A stretch of DNA of 64,000 nucleotides from Reyranella aquatilis (GTDB taxonomy: Bacteria; Pseudomonadota; Alphaproteobacteria; Reyranellales; Reyranellaceae): NCBI RefSeq assembly GCF_020880995.1, contig NZ_JAJISD010000005.1, positions 186,001 through 250,000 of the forward strand. The letters are read 5' to 3'. The notes beneath the pieces were generated by a model. That model saw only the letters and a list, made by a program, of their open reading frames with translations. It made no database searches and was not told where the DNA came from. Shown here piece after piece: positions 61,612 through 64,000 of the stretch. A program made the position numbers and the translations under genes. How positions within the stretch are numbered: position 1 is the first letter of the stretch; each line of letters starts with the position of its first letter.

Positions 61612-61668
61612 GCAATCCCCCGTCGCTGTGTAAACTCGCGCGTTTTCAAATTTCGAGGAAACGTATCG

Positions 61669-62451
61669 ATGTCGAACATGCTGAAGAAGCGGCTGCAGGC
61701 CGGCAAGGCCTGCGTCAATGGCTGGCTGGCGATCCCCGACGGCTTCGCCGCCGAGACCATGGCGCAGTGCGGCTGGGACAGCGTCACCGTCGACATGCAG
61801 CATGGCGTGCAGGACTACCTCTCGATGGTCCGTTGCTTTCAGGCGATGGACAAGTACCCGATCACCCCGCTGGTGCGTGTGCCGTGGAACGAGCCCGGTA
61901 TCGTCGGCAAGGTGCTGGACGGCGGCGCCTGGGGCGTCATCTGCCCGATGGTGAACACGCCGGCCGAAGCGAAGGCGCTGGTCTCCTATGCGCTCTATCC
62001 GCCCAAGGGCAAGCGTTCCAACGGCCCGATCCGCGCCGGCGCCTATGGCGAGGCGACACCCTACCAGGCGATGGCCAACGACGAGGTGCTGATCATCCCG
62101 ATGATCGAGACGCAGGAGGCGATCGACAACATCGACGCCATTCTCGACGTGCCGGGCGTCAGTGGCATCTATATCGGACCGTCCGACCTCGGCCTGTCGC
62201 TCGGCCTGAAGCCGATGCTCGACCGCGAGGAGCCGCAGATCCTGGCGATCTACGACAAGCTGCTCGCCGCCACGAAGAAGCGCGGCCAGTTCGCCGGCCT
62301 GCACAACGGCACCGGCAGCTACGCCGCCAAGATGGTCCACAAGGGCTTCCAGCTCGTCACGATCGCCAACGATGCCGGCCTGATGGCAAAGGCCGCGCGC
62401 GAGGCCGTTGCGCAGACGCGCAAGGAAGGCGGCCCGACGGCGGCCGCGTAG
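61669..62451 (+). CDS. HpcH/HpaI family aldolase
   Basis: A 260-residue class II metal-dependent aldolase. VTVDMQHGVQDYLSMVRCFQA, IIPMIETQEAIDNIDAIL, VSGIYIGPSDLGLSLGL and VTIANDAGLMAKAAREAV match 4-hydroxy-2-oxoheptanedioate and 2-keto-3-deoxy-sugar-acid aldolases. The Glu/Asp metal residues (IETQEA, GPSDL) are conserved. ATG at 61669 is preceded by GAGGAAACG. It is divergent from the sugar-oxidation operon and followed 13 bp later by an amidohydrolase. Confidence 0.9.
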   Translation: MSNMLKKRLQAGKACVNGWLAIPDGFAAETMAQCGWDSVTVDMQHGVQDYLSMVRCFQAMDKYPITPLVRVPWNEPGIVGKVLDGGAWGVICPMVNTPAEAKALVSYALYPPKGKRSNGPIRAGAYGEATPYQAMANDEVLIIPMIETQEAIDNIDAILDVPGVSGIYIGPSDLGLSLGLKPMLDREEPQILAIYDKLLAATKKRGQFAGLHNGTGSYAAKMVHKGFQLVTIANDAGLMAKAAREAVAQTRKEGGPTAAA

Positions 62452-62464
62452 GGCGGGCCGAGGC

Positions 62465-63649
62465 GTGCGTTTCAGCAACGCCACGCTGCCCGACAGCAGC
62501 CGGCACGATATCGAGGTCGAGGGCGGGCGGATCGCCGCCCTCCTCCCCGTCTCGGGCACGGCGCGCGCGGCCGATCCGGATAGCATCGACCTCGGCGGCA
62601 GGCTCGTTCTGCCGCCGCTGGTCGACGGTCACATCCATCTCGACAAGACGCTGCTCGGGCTGCCCTGGGTGCCCAACCAGTCGGCGGGCAACAAGGTCTC
62701 CGACCGCATCGAAGCCGAGCGCCGGGTTCGCGCCGCGCGCACCGTGCCGGAGTTCGAGACGGGTTCGAACCTGGTGCGACAGGTCGTGGCCAGCGGCACG
62801 CTGCACATGCGCAGCCATGTCGACATCGACAACCAGCTGGGGCTCCGGAACCTCCATGAGGTGCTGAAGATCCGCGAGCACTTCCGCGATCTCGTCACCA
62901 TCGAGATCGTGGCCTTCCCGCAAAGCGGCATCCTGCGCTCGCCCGGCACGGCGGAATTGCTCGACGAGGCGATCGCTGAGGGCGCGGACCTCGTGGGCGG
63001 CCTCGATCCGATCGGCATCGACGGCGATCTCGACGCCCATCTCGATGCGGTGTTCGCGATCGCCCAGCGCCGCGGCGCAGGCATCGACATCCATCTGCAC
63101 GATGGCGGAGAGGCCGGGCTGGCCCAGATTCTGGCCATCGCCGCGCGCACCGAAGCGCTCGGCCTGCAGGGCAAGGTCGCCGTCAGCCACGCCTTTGCGC
63201 TGGGCTCGGTGCCGACCGACAGCGCCACGCGGGCCGCCGACACGCTGGCCCGCTCGGGCGTCGCCATCATGAGTCACGGCCCCGGCGGCGCCACGATCCC
63301 ACCCCTCAAGCTCCTGCGTGAGCATGGCGTCGAAGTGTTCGGTGGCTCCGACAATATCCGCGATGCCTGGTCGCCCTTCGGCAACGGCGACATGCTGGAA
63401 CGCGCCATGCTGATTGGCTATCGCGCCAACTTCCGCCACGACGAGGAACTGGCACTGGCCTTCGACATGGTGACGGCGGCGGCCGCGCGCGTGCTCGGCC
63501 TCGACGACTACGGTCTGAAGGTCGGCGGCCCGGCCGACTTCGTGACGGTCGAGGCCACGACGCTCGCCGAAGCCGTTGCCAACCGCAGACGCCGCAGCCT
63601 CGTCGTCAAAGCGGGCCGCGTCGTCGCGCGGGATGGGGTGCTGATTTGA
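62465..63649 (+). CDS. Cytosine-deaminase-like amidohydrolase
   Basis: 394 residues. PPLVDGHIHLDKTLLGLPW gives the HxH metal pair; IDIHLHDGG, VSHAFALGS and GSDNIRDAWSPFG give the remaining His and Asp. This is the CodA/AtzF-like branch of amidohydrolases, acting on cyclic amidine or ureide rings. GTG at 62465 is used as start because homology opens just after it; an ORF upstream has no such character. It is co-directional with the HpcH aldolase. Confidence 0.87.
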   Translation: MRFSNATLPDSSRHDIEVEGGRIAALLPVSGTARAADPDSIDLGGRLVLPPLVDGHIHLDKTLLGLPWVPNQSAGNKVSDRIEAERRVRAARTVPEFETGSNLVRQVVASGTLHMRSHVDIDNQLGLRNLHEVLKIREHFRDLVTIEIVAFPQSGILRSPGTAELLDEAIAEGADLVGGLDPIGIDGDLDAHLDAVFAIAQRRGAGIDIHLHDGGEAGLAQILAIAARTEALGLQGKVAVSHAFALGSVPTDSATRAADTLARSGVAIMSHGPGGATIPPLKLLREHGVEVFGGSDNIRDAWSPFGNGDMLERAMLIGYRANFRHDEELALAFDMVTAAAARVLGLDDYGLKVGGPADFVTVEATTLAEAVANRRRRSLVVKAGRVVARDGVLI

Positions 63650-63654
63650 AAGCC

Positions 63655-63753
63655 AAAGGTCCCTCGCTACGCTCGGGATGACAAATGTTGTTGGGTTGGC
63701 GCGGTACGCCGATCGCGAAACCGGTGTCATCCCGAGCGTAGCGAGGGACCTTT
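63655..63753. repeat. Paired inverted repeat, GTCATCCCGAGC family, copy 4
   Basis: Arm 1 (63655-63685, AAAGGTCCCTCGCTACGC) and arm 2 (63725-63753) are inverted copies about 40 bp apart, between the convergent ends of the amidohydrolase and the luciferase-like gene. Here the core is GAGCGTAGCGAG instead of GAGCGCAGCGAG on both arms, a compensatory change that keeps the stem. Confidence 0.88.
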
Positions 63754-63757
63754 GCTC

Positions 63758-64000
63758 CTATGCTGCCTTCGCCGCCTTCACCGGTCCCCACGACTTCACC
63801 ACCGGCAGCACCTCCTTCGCGAACAGCTTCAGCCCGCGCTCGCTCACCTCGTAGGGCGTGCCGCCGAAGCGGAAGGCGACGTTCATCTCGAAGTCGCCCA
63901 GCAGTTCGCGGCGCGCCTCGAGGCCACGCAGGATCTTGTCCGGCGTGCCCCAGGACGCCGCCTGCATGAAGCCCGTGATGGCGCCGTCCAGGCCACCCTT
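63758..64000 (-). CDS. LLM class (luciferase-like) flavin oxidoreductase, C-terminal part
   Basis: Only the last 80 codons are in the window; the frame stays open to the right edge. ASWGTPDKILRGLEARRELLGDFEMNVAF, then VSERGLKLFAKEVLPVVKSW, is the usual C-terminus of bacterial luciferase-family monooxygenases. No catalytic part is visible. The gene would start beyond 64000. Confidence is limited by the small fragment. Confidence 0.8.
   Translation of the reverse strand, partial: KGGLDGAITGFMQAASWGTPDKILRGLEARRELLGDFEMNVAFRFGGTPYEVSERGLKLFAKEVLPVVKSWGPVKAAKAA

Overview
The window is GC-rich, dense, single-copy chromosomal DNA from an alphaproteobacterium. It is about two-thirds GC by eye, coding regions nearly abut, and no tRNA, rRNA, insertion sequence, prophage or CRISPR array was seen. 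The order dgt - argS - SPOR protein - nagZ - scpA - scpB - tatA - tatB - tatC - serS - surE - pcm - NlpD-like lipoprotein is a classic alphaproteobacterial housekeeping block. Two Bug-type solute-binding proteins, several amidohydrolases and many sugar-acid enzymes suggest a soil or freshwater heterotroph of the Rhodospirillales/Hyphomicrobiales type. Reyranella-like is a guess from memory, not a measurement.

Layout. 1-1513: truncated ABC-F ATPase and a DUF1491 protein. 1657-14452, minus strand: the housekeeping block. Inside it serS is compositionally foreign and carries an extra segment of about 88 residues in its catalytic domain. 14513-16318: UspA and TerC-type membrane protein, divergent from gpt. 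16473-19348: quinone-oxidoreductase-like enzyme, a tiny secreted protein made of five G-x-x-[LI]-N pentapeptides, an ADYC-like secreted protein and a 2-hydroxychromene-2-carboxylate isomerase-like protein. 19356-25419: an HTH-TolB/FlgO-TPR regulator divergent from an operon of Bug protein, RhaD-type aldolase/SDR fusion, TfdA-type dioxygenase and a secreted protein.

25426-33693: GST, a D-threo-aldose dehydrogenase-like AKR with a putative lactonase, CHRD lipoprotein, a flavin monooxygenase with NTF2-like front end, then amidohydrolase, DMT exporter and aminotransferase. 33690-33871 is a small non-coding element with terminal inverted repeats. 33893-39975: second Bug protein, lysozyme/Rpf-like lipoprotein, puuE divergent from a carbamoylase-type amidase, an M20 peptidase-like protein and an alpha/beta hydrolase with a cysteine nucleophile. 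40127-48054: acyl-CoA synthetase, PhzF, then an Lrp regulator divergent from an operon of AceE-like 2-oxoacid decarboxylase, mtnA and an MFS transporter, with a 15-bp palindrome between them.

48094-56320: a six-gene minus-strand cassette (phosphonate monoester hydrolase-like sulfatase-superfamily enzyme, Ugp-type ABC importer, amidase) with a divergent LysR regulator. 56402-64000: MgtC/DUF4010 membrane protein, alpha/beta hydrolase, an operon of aldose epimerase, xylose-dehydrogenase-like SDR and two membrane proteins, a divergent HpcH/HpaI aldolase with a CodA-like amidohydrolase, and the end of a luciferase-like oxidoreductase. Several families of paired inverted intergenic repeats punctuate the gene ends.

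The best candidates for something undescribed are the chimeric serS, the LNG-repeat/ADYC pair, and the hydrolase-importer-amidase cassette. All starts, motifs and family names come from reading the sequence; no database search was run.
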